From the NCBI RefSeq assembly GCF_000144915.1, contig NC_014374.1:372001-436000 (forward strand): 64,000 bases of DNA. The letters are read 5' to 3'. Below the pieces are notes generated by a model. The model did no database searches and was not told the origin of the DNA. It saw only the letters and a program-made list of their open reading frames with translations. A program made the position numbers and the translations under genes. This DNA is from Acidilobus saccharovorans 345-15 (GTDB taxonomy: Archaea; Thermoproteota; Thermoprotei_A; Sulfolobales; Acidilobaceae). Positions 27,423 to 35,348 of the stretch are shown here, in pieces (position 1 is the first letter of the stretch; every line of letters starts with the position of its first letter).

Positions 27423-28202
27423 TTGGCCTGGGAGCGCGACTTAATGGATAGGGATGAAATACAGAACAGGAAAGTGCTGATAACTTACCCAACGCATCCA
27501 ATGTTCCTATGGGCTTACCTTGCAGTGGCCTTGATTTTAGCAGTCCTCTTCTCGAGGTTTCCGCTCTACGTTGCAGAGGTCTCTTATAGCAGTGACTCCT
27601 TAGAGCTGGCGTCGATAGCTATAGCACTTATAGTGTTAAGTCCTATACTGAGCTTCATAAACCTTGTAATTAAGAAGCTTAACACTGGAGTCATTGCCAG
27701 TGAAATCGAGCTTAACTATGTAGAGTTTTTTGGAATACCAATACCGATACCGAGGCTTAGGATGCGCGAGGTGAAGACGCTTTTAGCCATGAATGTGGGC
27801 GGCGCCCTTGTGCCGATAACCACATCCGCTATATTCTCATATTTGCTGGTCAACTCTCCCTATAAGGGCATGTTCGTGGCCTCCGCTGCCATAGATGTAA
27901 TAGTAGTCGCAGCTGTTACATACGCACTTTCAAGGCCTATGCCAGGCGTGGGCATTGTGGTGCCCGCCTTTATCCCGCCCTTAATAGCGGCCTTTGTTGC
28001 CATAGCTACAAGCGGCTTTGGAGTCCCGGCGGCGGCCGCCGCCTACATAGGCGGTTCCTTGGGCAGCCTCCTTGGAGCTGACGTCATTAGGCTATCGCGG
28101 AGCTACAGGAATCTAACGGCCACGGTACTAAGTATAGGCGGCGCTGGGGTATTTGATGGGGTGTTCATGAGCGGAGTCCTTGCGTTTCTCCTGGCCATCT
28201 AG
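27423..28202 (+). CDS. DUF1614-like membrane protein
   Basis: The 259-residue protein has about seven hydrophobic segments. The segment around VGGALVPITTSAIFSYLLV and the C-terminal SIGGAGVFDGVFMSGVLAFLLA resemble the DUF1614 family of archaeal and bacterial membrane proteins, whose role is unknown. The TTG start with a TATA-like CTTAAATTTTAAAT at 27395-27408 suggests a leaderless transcript. It converges on the Trm5-like gene with a four-base overlap. Confidence 0.65.
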   Translation: MAWERDLMDRDEIQNRKVLITYPTHPMFLWAYLAVALILAVLFSRFPLYVAEVSYSSDSLELASIAIALIVLSPILSFINLVIKKLNTGVIASEIELNYVEFFGIPIPIPRLRMREVKTLLAMNVGGALVPITTSAIFSYLLVNSPYKGMFVASAAIDVIVVAAVTYALSRPMPGVGIVVPAFIPPLIAAFVAIATSGFGVPAAAAAYIGGSLGSLLGADVIRLSRSYRNLTATVLSIGGAGVFDGVFMSGVLAFLLAI

Positions 28203-29254
28203 AGGCTGAGCGAGTTAGGGCGTCTCGCATAACCCTTTACTTCAAGGTCAACCACGTATATGGACTTGGAGGGACTGTACTCTATGGCTTTGCGCGAAGA
28301 TACAACTGTGAACTCCTTGCAGGTTCTCGAAGCCTCCTCAGCTATTGCCCTGATTGCTAGGTCTTCACTTTCAGCTAGATAGTAAACATGAAGTATGGAT
28401 CCACTTGCGAGGGAAAGCTGGCAGGCAGCCTCTATGAACTTAGGCGAAGAAGTAGGGTTGTTCATTATTATCCTGTCAAAGCCTCCCTTAAGCAGTGATG
28501 GCAGGGCGCTGGCGTCGGACCTCGTAATAGTTACGTTGCCCTTAAGCAGCTTCCTGTTAAGCCTGGCATTAGCGCCTGCCAGGGCAGCTGCGTAGGGGTT
28601 AAGGTCATTAGCTATCACTGAGGCCCTCCTCCTGGATGCTATTAACAGTGAAAAAGGCGCTACGCCGCAGAACATGTCAAGCACCCTCTCGCCGCTTTCT
28701 ACTAGCGATGATATCCTAAGCCTTTCCCCGGAAAGCCTGGGGTTAAAGTACGTCCTGGCGACGTCCACGTAGAGCCTGAGGCCTGACTCCTTGGTTATAG
28801 TAATAGTGTTGCCATCACCGTATATGAGCACCAGCTGGGGGAGCCTCAGCTCGCCAGTAGTTCCAAGTTTTAGAAACACTGAGGTCACCCTAGGATACAT
28901 CCTCGAAATCGCCTCGGCGGCCCTTACGTAAGCTGGAATCCCGACGCTGGAATTGTAGTTCAATAAAACAATGCTGCCTATAATTAGGAAGCCGGATAGC
29001 CCTGGCACTTCGTCGGAGAGCTTGCTGGGTCTCCCCTTGACATCGAATGTTTCTTTGCAGGGCCTGGCGCTTATACCCTCGGTTAAAAGCGCAGAGATAG
29101 CCCTCTCGACATTGTTAACTGGCACTGCAAGCTCATCACTTCCAAGCCTTCTGGGTTTTAAGTTGGTCAGGAGCCCTGCTAGCCTGAGCATCTTCAGCGT
29201 CCTGTCGGCGTCCGTTAGCTTAATTGCTATGCAGTCATGATATTCACTGGCCAA
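28199..29254 (-). CDS. Trm5/TYW2-like class I tRNA methyltransferase
   Basis: The 351-residue protein has an N-terminal small domain, a middle beta-rich domain and a SAM fold. The SAM-binding loop is VLDMFCGVAPFSLLIA, motif II is VIANDLNPYAAALAGANARLN, and the catalytic-site motif is MNNPTSSPKF. This architecture belongs to Trm5, which methylates G37 next to the anticodon, and to its wyosine-pathway relatives. The usual NPP/NLP catalytic motif reads NNPT, so the exact target may differ. Start TTG, 10 bases after the RNase P RNA on the same strand. Confidence 0.78.
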   Translation of the reverse strand: MASEYHDCIAIKLTDADRTLKMLRLAGLLTNLKPRRLGSDELAVPVNNVERAISALLTEGISARPCKETFDVKGRPSKLSDEVPGLSGFLIIGSIVLLNYNSSVGIPAYVRAAEAISRMYPRVTSVFLKLGTTGELRLPQLVLIYGDGNTITITKESGLRLYVDVARTYFNPRLSGERLRISSLVESGERVLDMFCGVAPFSLLIASRRRASVIANDLNPYAAALAGANARLNRKLLKGNVTITRSDASALPSLLKGGFDRIIMNNPTSSPKFIEAACQLSLASGSILHVYYLAESEDLAIRAIAEEASRTCKEFTVVSSRKAIEYSPSKSIYVVDLEVKGYARRPNSLSL

Positions 29255-29263
29255 GTTAGCAGC

Positions 29264-29595
29264 ACCTGGGAGGCCGAGGCTATAACCCGCCTTCTGTACT
29301 TCGGCGGCATTTGACTCAGCGGTCTCCAGGGCCTCCCGCGGCCCCTCACAGGCCCTGGCCTTGCTCCGCCGGGGACGGCCGTTTCACCGCATCCCCCGCG
29401 GTCCTCGACCGGTTACTGCGGGCCTGTCGCCAGGCCCGCCTCGCGGAGTCATCGCCATGCCGTGGGGGCCGTGTCGTCTCTGTGCCGTTGCCCAGGGGCC
29501 TGCCCTGGCCCCTTGCGGGGTCCGGCTGCCGCTGGGAGGGCGGTGTTTCCTCAGGCCCTCTCGGGCCCGTGGCCGCCAGCCTCGGCCTCCCAGGG
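29264..29595 (-). ncRNA. rnpB: RNase P RNA
   Basis: On the minus strand the order of conserved blocks matches RNase P RNA: GAGGAAACACCGCC near the 5' end, then GGCAACGGCACAGAGACGAC, GCAGTAACCGG, GATGCGGTGAAACGG and GGCGGAGCAAGGCC. The ends are closed by a perfect 16-bp P1 helix between 29579-29594 and 29265-29280, which fixes both termini within a few bases. The length is about 332 bases, usual for archaeal type A. It cuts 5' leaders from pre-tRNAs. The gene is immediately upstream of a Trm5-like gene and divergent from nadK. Confidence 0.93.
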
Positions 29596-29620
29596 TTTCA
29601 TTAAATGTCGGGGACGCAAG

Positions 29621-29630
29621 TAATAAGGGT
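29621..29630 (-). promoter_or_regulatory. TATA box of rnpB
   Basis: ACCCTTATTA on the minus strand lies 26-35 bases upstream of the mapped P1 end at 29594-29595, as expected for an archaeal stable RNA promoter. Confidence 0.5.
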
Positions 29631-29670
29631 TGGCTGTAAGTGAGATATCTGCGGCAGTAAGTGAGGCGGC

Positions 29671-30537
29671 TTGACAGAAAGGGAGGCGGTTGGAATAGTT
29701 GCTAGGCCATCAAGTGGCATTGCTGAGGGCCTTGCACTAAAGGCAGCGGAGGTCCTTAGGCAGCTCGGGGTGGAGCCCCTTGTTGAGGCGGAGACCGCCG
29801 CTGCATACAGTAACACCTTGGGGAAGCTGGGAACCTTTAACATAGAACGCGATCCGCCGCATAAGGTGATAGTGATAGGCGGCGACGGGACCCTGCTCAG
29901 GGCAGCGATAAGGTCTGGGAGCAACGAAGTTGTTTTCCTTGCAGTGCGCGCAGGCAAGCGCGGTTTCCTCTTAGACGTCGATGAGTCAGTGCTGAGCGAG
30001 AGAATTAGGGACTTCGTTAACGACAAGTATGAACTGGTGCTCCACCAGCGCATCAAAGCTTACGTGAACGGTAATCAACTCCCCTGCGCCGTAAATGATG
30101 TCGTCATATTTACTTCGGAGGGCTCCATGGTCAGGCTTGACGTCTATCATGATGAGGAGAAGCTTAGGGAAAGGGTTATGGGAGTTGACGGCGATGGGCT
30201 CATAATATCCACTACAACGGGCTCCACAGCATATAGCCTTAATGCTGGGGGGCCCATAGTGGACCCTCGGCTTGACGTAATTATCATAACGCCCCTCAAT
30301 CCTGTGCAGCTATTCTTAAGACCTGTGGTTATGTCTAGGAGCAACAGGCTCAGCATAATAATGAGGGACGAAAGCGGGCCCGCTTACCTGGTCCTTGATG
30401 GCCAAGTCAAGGTTAACCTAAGGCCAGGTGACAGGGTTAACATTTATCCCTGCGAGGTCCCCCTGAAGGTGGCCAGGTTTGAGTGGTGGTCAAACTACTA
30501 CGAGAGGCTCTTCGCCCGTCTGCTCAGCTATTGGTAA
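29671..30537 (+). CDS. nadK: NAD kinase
   Basis: The 288-residue enzyme phosphorylates NAD to NADP. Motifs are VIGGDGTLLRAAI (GGDG) near 69-81, NDV at about 138, and the conserved loop GDGLIISTTTGSTAYSLNAGGPIV near 170-195. The start is TTG. The region between this gene and rnpB is about 75 bases and holds both divergent promoters. Confidence 0.92.
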   Translation: MTEREAVGIVARPSSGIAEGLALKAAEVLRQLGVEPLVEAETAAAYSNTLGKLGTFNIERDPPHKVIVIGGDGTLLRAAIRSGSNEVVFLAVRAGKRGFLLDVDESVLSERIRDFVNDKYELVLHQRIKAYVNGNQLPCAVNDVVIFTSEGSMVRLDVYHDEEKLRERVMGVDGDGLIISTTTGSTAYSLNAGGPIVDPRLDVIIITPLNPVQLFLRPVVMSRSNRLSIIMRDESGPAYLVLDGQVKVNLRPGDRVNIYPCEVPLKVARFEWWSNYYERLFARLLSYW

Positions 30538-30955
30538 AGGCGTCAGCGCAGCTGTGCTAGACACAGCTGCGCTGCTGGCATCAGTCCAGCTGCACCTGCC
30601 CTTGACGTGCGTCACCACTGAGGAGGTCTACGAGGAAGTCAGAGATGAGGAGTCGAGGGCGGCTTTAGATCTCTCCGCTGGGGCTGGGAAACTCCTTGTC
30701 ATCACGCCCTCAGCGGAATCGAGAAGTAAGGCCTTAGAGTACGCCAGAGCTGCCGGAGTGCTCGGAAAGCTGAGCGCCGCCGACCTAAGCGTGCTCTCCC
30801 TAGCCATAGAGCTAAGGGATTGCGGCAACAGGGTTTCTGTAGTGACGGACGATTATGCCCTTCAGTTGGCCTCTGTCCATGCAGGACTTGACGTGGTGAG
30901 GGTGAGGTACAGAGGCATTAAAGAGCTCAGGAAGGGCAAGGCTAACTTACGATAA
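30479..30955 (+). CDS. PIN-domain protein (Nob1-like nuclease fold)
   Basis: The PIN fold is visible from VLDTAALLA (first acidic residue), through TTEEVYEEVRDEES and LSAADLSVLSLAIEL (second and third acidic sites), to VSVVTDDYALQLAS (fourth). This arrangement resembles the PIN domain of Nob1, the 16S rRNA 3'-end nuclease. No C-terminal zinc ribbon is present, so it may be a Nob1 relative lacking it or another PIN RNase. The open frame overlaps nadK by 59 bases. A start at GTG 30554, right before the fold, is more likely. No antitoxin gene is adjacent. Confidence 0.68.
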   Translation: MSGGQTTTRGSSPVCSAIGKGVSAAVLDTAALLASVQLHLPLTCVTTEEVYEEVRDEESRAALDLSAGAGKLLVITPSAESRSKALEYARAAGVLGKLSAADLSVLSLAIELRDCGNRVSVVTDDYALQLASVHAGLDVVRVRYRGIKELRKGKANLR

Positions 30956-32255
30956 CTCCCCTCAGGTCAAAGTATGTGGCGCCCGTGATCTTAACGTCTA
31001 CGAACTCTCCGTAACTTCTTAACGTGCTCGCTGGCACCGCCACAGGGAAGTAGTTGTCAAGTCTTACTGTGCTGAAGCCCTCCCTGAAACCTCTCGACGC
31101 CAACAGCCCCCTGAACCTGCCACCCACGTAACTGCCGTAAATTTCAACGCCTATCTTCTTAATTACTTCCTGTATTCTCAGGCTCCGCTCCTTCTTGACA
31201 GGCTCGGGCACCTGAGGCATGGAGGCCGAGGCTGTCCTGGGCCTTATGCTATACTGGGCGAGGTAGACCCTCTCAAACTTGAGTTCCTCCACCAGCCTGA
31301 CGCTGTTCATAAAAGCCCCTTCATCCTCGCCTGGATGGCCTACTATGATGTCTGTGGCAAAGAGCGAGGATGGGTACTTAGCTTTAACCTTGCTATGAAG
31401 TTCCTTGAACTCAGCCACGGTGTACCTGCGGTTCATTATTTTAAGCACGCGGTCGTCGCCGCTCTGGACAGGTATGTGAAAGAACTTGAAGACGCGTCCA
31501 TCGCGGTAAACGTCCAGCAGGTCATCAATTATCTCCATGGCCTGATTCGGCGTCATCATGCCAATTCTGAGCCTGTACTCGCCTGGCACCTTATCAAGTA
31601 TATCCGCTATGAGGTCGGGAAGCCTTGGCTTGCCGGGCAGGTCTACGCCATAAGCTGCCGCGTCCTGCCCGGTGAGCCTAATTTCCCTTGCCCCGCCCTG
31701 CACCAGGTCCCTAACTATACTGACTATGGCCCTAGGAGGGTATGACTTCAGGTACCTCCTTGCCAGCTTGGTCTCGCAGAAGCTGCAGTTCTCAAGGCAG
31801 CCCTCGGATATCATTACCGTGGCTACGCTGTCCCTCGTTGGAGGCTTTGGCAAGAAGTTTACATCTCTCTCACCATCTAGCATGTAGATGGGCCTATCAA
31901 GAGTGACCGCGTCGAGTATTCTAGTCACGTTCTGAGGAGATACCAGGCTGGCTGCAGGGGCTGTCCTCAGGATCAGGGAGGGCCTAGCCTTGGAGAGGCA
32001 GCCGCTCACTACGAGCTTCTTGCCCTGAAGCGACAGGCCATTTAACTCCTTAAGCCTTTTCACTATTTTGGCTTCCGTGTCGAGCCTCACTGCGCAGGTG
32101 TTAACTATTATTACATCTGCTTCCCTCGGGTCCTTGCACTCCTCATAGCCGGCACCTCTAAGGATGCTCCTCATTATCTCGCTGTCGAACTCCGACAGGG
32201 CGCAGCCATAGGTCTCAATGTAGTACTTGGTCGTGGAGCCCACCGAAACCTTCAA
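30942..32255 (-). CDS. MtaB/CDKAL1-like tRNA methylthiotransferase
   Basis: The 437-residue radical SAM enzyme probably adds the 2-methylthio group to t6A37 of tRNA. The N-terminal domain has cluster cysteines in YIETYGCALSEFDSE, NTCAVRLDTE and VVSGCLSKARP. The radical SAM motif is SEGCLENCSFC (CxxxCxxC). A C-terminal TRAM domain follows near VGGRFRGLLAS. Starts at TTG 32255. It converges on the PIN gene with a 14-base overlap. Confidence 0.85.
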   Translation of the reverse strand: MKVSVGSTTKYYIETYGCALSEFDSEIMRSILRGAGYEECKDPREADVIIVNTCAVRLDTEAKIVKRLKELNGLSLQGKKLVVSGCLSKARPSLILRTAPAASLVSPQNVTRILDAVTLDRPIYMLDGERDVNFLPKPPTRDSVATVMISEGCLENCSFCETKLARRYLKSYPPRAIVSIVRDLVQGGAREIRLTGQDAAAYGVDLPGKPRLPDLIADILDKVPGEYRLRIGMMTPNQAMEIIDDLLDVYRDGRVFKFFHIPVQSGDDRVLKIMNRRYTVAEFKELHSKVKAKYPSSLFATDIIVGHPGEDEGAFMNSVRLVEELKFERVYLAQYSIRPRTASASMPQVPEPVKKERSLRIQEVIKKIGVEIYGSYVGGRFRGLLASRGFREGFSTVRLDNYFPVAVPASTLRSYGEFVDVKITGATYFDLRGVIVS

Positions 32256-32289
32256 AGTGGCCTGAACTTTTCTGCTTTAGTTATAACTG

Positions 32290-32766
32290 TTAGCGCCTTA
32301 GAAGGTCCTCAGCCTTAACAACCTCGAACGAGACCCTGCAGCTCTCCACAGCGTCTTTGACTGCCTTCTCCCTGTCGGTCAGCTTCGAATCGCCGCTCTT
32401 AAGCTCAACAAACCTTACATAAACTCTCTTACCATCTTCAAGCCCGTCAAATACTACGAAGTCTACTGGGCTTCCGAGGAACCTCACGTCCTTTGGGTTG
32501 AACTTAAATCCAGGCAAAATAGGGGCGAGCTGCTCATATATCTTGCCTGCAGTGACGGCCGAACTTCTCTTGGCGGCGTCCTCCCTGGCCCTATCTACTA
32601 TGGCCGCGGCCATCTCTCGGGCTCTGGCATCAGCGAGCTTATCTATGTTCATTTCCAGGGTCTTCAAGGACCTCTGGGCCAGGGCTAGCCTAACCGTCTG
32701 GACCACTATAATTATTAGTTCTGCCAGTATTATTGAAGCTATGAGATAATACAGGATCTGCATCAT
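32290..32766 (-). CDS. Membrane-anchored nuclease-like protein (Holliday junction resolvase-related)
   Basis: The 158-residue protein has one N-terminal hydrophobic segment (about 4-26), a helical linker (30-70) and a C-terminal domain with a PD-(D/E)xK-like pattern: GSPVDFVVFDG followed by VRFVELKSGDSKL. This matches the archaeal group described as secreted or membrane-bound endonucleases distantly related to Holliday junction resolvase. Its substrate is unknown, and the membrane anchor makes classical recombination unlikely. It starts ATG-ATG, divergent from pyrG. Confidence 0.68.
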   Translation of the reverse strand: MMQILYYLIASIILAELIIIVVQTVRLALAQRSLKTLEMNIDKLADARAREMAAAIVDRAREDAAKRSSAVTAGKIYEQLAPILPGFKFNPKDVRFLGSPVDFVVFDGLEDGKRVYVRFVELKSGDSKLTDREKAVKDAVESCRVSFEVVKAEDLLRR

Positions 32767-32838
32767 CCCACCTTGCTCTAACCGCGGCTGGAGCGCTTAC
32801 CGTTAAAAGAGCTACTAGTCCAGAGACCAGGAGGCACA

Positions 32839-34449
32839 GTGCCAGAGACGAAATACGTGTTCATAACTGGCGGCGTGATGTCAGGCATAGGCAAAGGCAT
32901 AGTGTCGGCCTCCACGGGCCTTCTGCTTAAGTCCCGTGGATACAGGGTTGGCATAGTTAAGGTTGACCCCTACCTTAATGTTGACGCAGGAACTATGAAT
33001 CCGTACGCCCACGGCGAGGTCTACGTCACTGAAGATGGCGGTGAGACCGACCTAGACCTAGGCCATTATGAGAGGTTCCTTGGGGAGAACCTAAGCAAGA
33101 AACACAACATAACTACTGGCCAGGTCTACTACAACGTCATAATGAAGGAGAGGAAGGGCGAATACCTAGGCAAGACTGTGCAGATAATACCTCATATAAC
33201 TGACGAGATAAAGCAGCGCTTATCTTCAGTTGCCCGCGAGACTGGAGTTGACGTATTAGTTGTAGAGATCGGCGGCACTGTAGGCGACATAGAGGGGCTC
33301 CCGTTCCTAGAGGCGGCCAGGCAGATGTATGTTGAGCTAGGCTCAAACAACGTGGCATTCGTTCACGTTGCCTGGGCCCCAGTGCTGAGCACCACGGGAG
33401 AGCAGAAGACAAAGCCTGTGCAGCACAGCGTTTACGAGCTTCGCAGGATAGGGATCCAGCCCAACATGGTCGTGGTTAGAAGTCCAAGGCCCCTTGAGGC
33501 TGAGTCCCGCCAGAAGATAGCGCTTTTCTCTAACCTATCTCCCTCGGACGTGATAAGTGATCACGATGTAGACTATGTCTATGAGGTCCCACTGCTCCTT
33601 GAGTCCCAGGGTTATGCGGCCAGGCTACTGTCGAGGCTGGGCCTTCAGGACAGGGAGCCGGATCTTGAGGCCTGGAAATCCTTTGTCGACAGGCTCAAGA
33701 GCATCGAGAAGACCGTCAACATAGCCATGGTGGGCAAGTATACCAAGCTGAGGGACAGCTACCTCAGCATAGTTGAGGCGCTGAGGCACGCCGGGGTTGC
33801 AGTTGGCGTTAAGCCGAACTTAGTCTGGGTCGAGGCTACAGAGGTTGAGGAGGGCAAGATAAAGGTTGAGGATGTTCTGTCGACCGTCGACGGCGCTGTT
33901 GTGCTGCCCGGCTTTGGGAAGCGCGGCGCAGAGGGCAAGATAAGGGCCATTAAGTACCTGAGGGAGAATAACATACCAACGCTAGGGATTTGCTTTGGGC
34001 TCCAGCTATCGGTGGTGGAGTTTGCCCGTGATGTGGTAGGTCTCGAGAATGCAAATAGCACGGAGATAGACCCAAGCACCCCTTACCCTGTGGTTGACCT
34101 GCTTCCATGGGAGCGCGACGTTAAGGAGCTTGGAGGCACGCTAAGGCTTGGAGCCTCACAGATAAACCTAGTCAAAGGCACCCAGCTCTATGACCTGTAC
34201 GGTAGGGACGTGATATATGAGAGGCATAGGCACAGGTATGAGGTTAACCCTAAGTATGTTGAGAAGCTCGTCGAGGCGGGCCTTATAGTAAGTGCCTGGA
34301 GCCCGCAGGGCCTAGTTGAGGCGGCAGAGCTGCCGCGCAAGGAGCACAAGTTCTTCATAGGCACGCAGCCCCACCCAGAGTTCAAGAGCAGGCCCCTGTC
34401 ACCCAGCCCACCCTATGTGGGCCTACTCAGGGCTGCCCAGACGAAGTGA
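32839..34449 (+). CDS. pyrG: CTP synthase
   Basis: The 536-residue enzyme makes CTP from UTP with glutamine. The N-terminal synthase domain opens with [19 protein letters not shown] and contains [22 protein letters not shown]. The C-terminal class I glutaminase domain has [12 protein letters not shown], with the catalytic Cys, and the His/Glu pair in [12 protein letters not shown]. Start GTG. The neighbour pyrH, which makes UDP from UMP, lies 20 kb away. Confidence 0.96.
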   Translation: MPETKYVFITGGVMSGIGKGIVSASTGLLLKSRGYRVGIVKVDPYLNVDAGTMNPYAHGEVYVTEDGGETDLDLGHYERFLGENLSKKHNITTGQVYYNVIMKERKGEYLGKTVQIIPHITDEIKQRLSSVARETGVDVLVVEIGGTVGDIEGLPFLEAARQMYVELGSNNVAFVHVAWAPVLSTTGEQKTKPVQHSVYELRRIGIQPNMVVVRSPRPLEAESRQKIALFSNLSPSDVISDHDVDYVYEVPLLLESQGYAARLLSRLGLQDREPDLEAWKSFVDRLKSIEKTVNIAMVGKYTKLRDSYLSIVEALRHAGVAVGVKPNLVWVEATEVEEGKIKVEDVLSTVDGAVVLPGFGKRGAEGKIRAIKYLRENNIPTLGICFGLQLSVVEFARDVVGLENANSTEIDPSTPYPVVDLLPWERDVKELGGTLRLGASQINLVKGTQLYDLYGRDVIYERHRHRYEVNPKYVEKLVEAGLIVSAWSPQGLVEAAELPRKEHKFFIGTQPHPEFKSRPLSPSPPYVGLLRAAQTK

Positions 34450-34569
34450 TAGCAAGCCAGCACTGGGGCCTGCGCCTAACCTTAGTTAAGGGCCCTCGGT
34501 TACAGCATTAATTTTAAAGTAAACGTTTAAGCTTTCCTGCTCACATGTAGCTCTTTGGTGTAACAGAAT

Positions 34570-35160
34570 ATGCAGATACCCTTAGACAAGATCTGCGTCA
34601 AGAGCGGGGTGCTCTGTGACAAGTGCAAGGCTAAGATAGACTCTGGAAAGTACCAAGGCTGGGAAGTCGATGTGATGAGGGCCCTTCTGAACCTCGAGTC
34701 AAACTTTAGGGAACTGAAGAACGCCTCCTACAGAAAGTCCGTGATAGTGGGGGATACGCTTTACATAGTGCTAGACAATGTTACTGTGGTTAGCAGGCAG
34801 TTAGCTAGGGCCCTGGAGAAGGAGCTTTCAAGCCTTAACATTAGGAGGATATTTGTCGTGCCGGGCTCAAATGACCCAAGGAAACTCATAGAGAGCCTGC
34901 TGCCCTCCCAGGTGCTCTCCGTGAACACCTACTACGCGCCTGACGGCTCGACCTACTATATAGCTAAGCTGCCCTCGAATGAGAGGTGGAGGATATCGGA
35001 GTTAGAGCAGAGCACCAAGGCCGTCTTCAAGTCGCTGAGCGGCAGCGACCTCTACATAGAGTACGAGAACGTAACTGTGCCAGGCCGTCCTCGGGACCTT
35101 GAGGAGAGCAAGATAGATAAGACAAAGCTCTCGGACGTCCTGCGTCGCATAGGTAGCTAA
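34570..35160 (+). CDS. NusA-like protein with N-terminal cysteine motif (tentative)
   Basis: The 196-residue protein is preserved in crenarchaea by my recollection and is often labelled a NusA-like transcription factor. It begins IPLDKICVKSGVLCDKCKAKID, whose three cysteines could hold a zinc. The rest alternates strands and helices compatible with KH-type RNA binding (residues about 55-110 and 125-175), but no GxxG loop is clear. Function is therefore uncertain: an RNA-binding or elongation role is plausible. Starts at ATG, with AT-rich promoter sequence upstream (34510-34530). Confidence 0.5.
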   Translation: MQIPLDKICVKSGVLCDKCKAKIDSGKYQGWEVDVMRALLNLESNFRELKNASYRKSVIVGDTLYIVLDNVTVVSRQLARALEKELSSLNIRRIFVVPGSNDPRKLIESLLPSQVLSVNTYYAPDGSTYYIAKLPSNERWRISELEQSTKAVFKSLSGSDLYIEYENVTVPGRPRDLEESKIDKTKLSDVLRRIGS

Positions 35161-35188
35161 GCGGCAGGCCGCGGACTCTTATGAGAAG

Positions 35189-35208
35189 CCCTGCCCTCAG
35201 GGGCAGGG
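35189..35208 (+). repeat. 8-bp GC hairpin resembling an IS200/IS605 transposon end
   Basis: CCCTGCCC and GGGCAGGG pair perfectly around the loop TCAG, preceded by GAAG and followed by AG. The pattern GAAGCCC-hairpin-GGGGAG is typical of the end of TnpB-carrying IS200/IS605 elements in archaea, but no tnpA or tnpB is present here. It may be a solo element end, a small non-autonomous palindrome element, or simply the terminator of the gene ending at 35160. Confidence 0.4.
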
Positions 35209-35210
35209 AG

Positions 35211-35219
35211 CTTATAAAG
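35211..35219 (+). promoter_or_regulatory. TATA box without an annotated gene behind it
   Basis: CTTATAAAG is a strong archaeal TATA box. It predicts a transcript starting near 35241, on the plus strand. No plausible protein gene follows, because the opposite strand is the end of fen. Confidence 0.5.
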
Positions 35220-35240
35220 TCTTGACGGGCTCTATGCTGG

Positions 35241-35300
35241 GGTTAGCACGCGGCCCTGAGCGAGGCGATGATTCTAGGCAGCGAGGACCGCTCTAACCAT
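35241..35300 (+). ncRNA. Candidate structured small RNA
   Basis: The predicted transcript start coincides with a stem: GGTTAG (35241-35246) pairs with CTAACC (35293-35298), and GCGG (35250-35253) pairs with CCGC (35288-35291). The apical part contains CTGA (35256-35259) and GATGATT (35267-35273), sequence elements that occur in kink-turns bound by L7Ae. A complete C/D or H/ACA layout could not be built. RNA class unknown; the 3' end could extend toward 35345. Confidence 0.35.
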
Positions 35301-35348
35301 GATGGACTCTCTAGGCGTCAAAGAACTCGCCCTAGTGTTGGGAGGAGT

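Noticed and set aside
29311-29639. Two overlapping open frames rich in Arg, Pro and Gly
   Set aside because: They are antisense to the RNase P RNA, whose conserved blocks and P1 helix explain the sequence.
35241-35345. C/D box sRNA reading of the structured stretch
   Set aside because: CTGA precedes the ATGAT element and no second D box follows at guide distance, so the order of boxes does not fit.
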